From positions 1-6,680 of the forward strand of contig CADBNG010000383.1 in the NCBI GenBank assembly GCA_902795985.1: a stretch of 6,680 nt of DNA. Direction: 5' to 3'. The stretch is from an uncultured Lachnospiraceae bacterium. Its GTDB lineage: Bacteria > Bacillota_A > Clostridia > Lachnospirales > Lachnospiraceae. Position numbers and translations under genes: made by a program. The notes beneath the pieces are model-generated. The model saw only the letters and a list, made by a program, of their open reading frames with translations. It made no database searches and was not told where the DNA came from. Positions 6,372 to 6,680 of the stretch are shown here, in pieces (position 1 is the first letter of the stretch; the number at the start of each line of letters is the position of its first letter).

Positions 6372-6583
6372 GACCGTCCGGATGGGATTTAATACGGATA
6401 CCCTTTCAGGGAAATTGCCGTGAATGGTATGAAGTTCCGGCCTTTTGAATGAGGTAATTCCATACAATGGCCGAAATTCCGGAGGAGAGCTGTACGAAAA
6501 GAAGTGCTGTCAGTACGGTTAAATTCTTCCTCTCAGAAAGGTATTTCTGTGTTTTGCATGAATTCCAGCGGCTGCCCTGTCCG

Positions 6584-6603
6584 AAAAACCGCCGCGGCGC
6601 CGG
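6584..6603 (-). terminator. Possible weak terminator after dprA
   Basis: On the - strand a GC-rich dyad (6589-6603, containing the 10-base palindrome CGCCGCGGCG at 6590-6599) is followed directly by TTTTT (6584-6588), starting about 9 nt past the dprA stop. The stem that can actually fold is short, so efficiency is doubtful and some read-through into topA is likely. Confidence 0.4.
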
Positions 6604-6611
6604 ACCGACGC

Positions 6612-6680
6612 CTAAACCGTTACAAATCTTCCGGCAAACGCTTCCCGCACATAGCCCCTCAGGCAGAGTTCCGTCAGAAG
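6612..6680 (-). CDS. dprA: DprA/Smf DNA-processing protein, C-terminal 22 residues (partial)
   Basis: The last 22 codons read LLTELCLRGYVREAFAGRF and then VTV before a TAG stop (6612-6614). The gene continues beyond the right edge. This matches the C-terminal winged-helix end of DprA proteins, whose final helix and wing read roughly LTELEL.G.VR...G.RF. DprA binds single-stranded DNA and loads RecA during natural transformation; the winged-helix tail is an accessory domain present in many members. The position just upstream of topA on the same strand is the usual Firmicutes order and supports the call independently. The catalytic Rossmann-fold part cannot be seen, so whether the whole gene is intact is unknown. 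Confidence 0.83.
   Translation of the reverse strand, partial: LLTELCLRGYVREAFAGRFVTV

Larger units (their letters stand above)
6200..6611. other. Gene-free dprA-topA intergenic region
   Basis: These 412 bases contain the topA promoter and leader (6200-6318), several palindromes (6213-6222, 6225-6240, 6301-6328, 6339-6350, 6360-6371) and an AT-rich block (6329-6371). A weak stem with a long loop (6435-6442 with 6469-6476, one mismatch) and a GC-rich dyad next to the dprA stop complete it. Between about 6372 and 6580 I see no gene and no clear promoter. dprA and topA are usually closer together than this. Confidence 0.7.

Noticed and set aside
6370..6398. TTGACC on the + strand as the -35 of a promoter reading toward dprA
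   Set aside because: At 17 nt spacing the -10 is TACGGA, a poor match; no + gene follows.
6468..6680. + frame from ATG at 6468, open to the window edge (71 codons)
   Set aside because: It runs antisense into the dprA end, has no well-placed ribosome site, and the sequence does not resemble a known protein.
1..6680. tRNA, rRNA, CRISPR arrays, transposases or IS ends
   Set aside because: None seen on either strand; the repeats present are coding tandem repeats or hairpins.

Overview
The window looks like chromosomal DNA from a Gram-positive, Clostridia-type member of the Firmicutes (Bacillota). The evidence is strong AGGAGG-type ribosome sites, a dprA-then-topA gene order, a three-domain MgtE magnesium channel, and a surface protein combining BspA-type leucine-rich repeats, a bacterial Ig-like domain and S-layer homology (SLH) domains. 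That last architecture is common in gut and rumen Clostridia. Coding DNA is moderately GC-rich and the promoter regions are AT-rich. The species cannot be named from this window.

Layout from left to right. Bases 1-122 are the leader of mgtE, with hairpins and a short stretch resembling the 3' part of an M-box magnesium riboswitch. mgtE (123-1463, +) ends at a clean intrinsic terminator, followed by a second hairpin facing the opposite way. A large secreted surface protein (1645-3765, -) converges on mgtE. Its upstream gap (3766-4210) holds a near-consensus promoter and the topA terminator. topA (4211-6199, -), encoding DNA topoisomerase I, starts at TTG behind a good ribosome site. A 412-base gene-free region (6200-6611) holds a likely topA promoter and several strong palindromes. 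At the right edge, 6612-6680 (-) is the last 22 codons of dprA, which continues beyond the window.

How the parts relate. dprA and topA form the conserved Firmicutes DNA-processing neighbourhood, but the wide gap with its own promoter suggests topA can be transcribed separately. The surface protein lies next on the same strand, yet the topA terminator and its own promoter separate it from topA. mgtE is an independent, convergent unit. I found no mobile element, CRISPR array, tRNA or rRNA, and no convincing new multi-gene system. The points most worth a second look are the mgtE leader, the palindromes around the topA promoter, and the in-frame tandem repeats in the surface protein linker.
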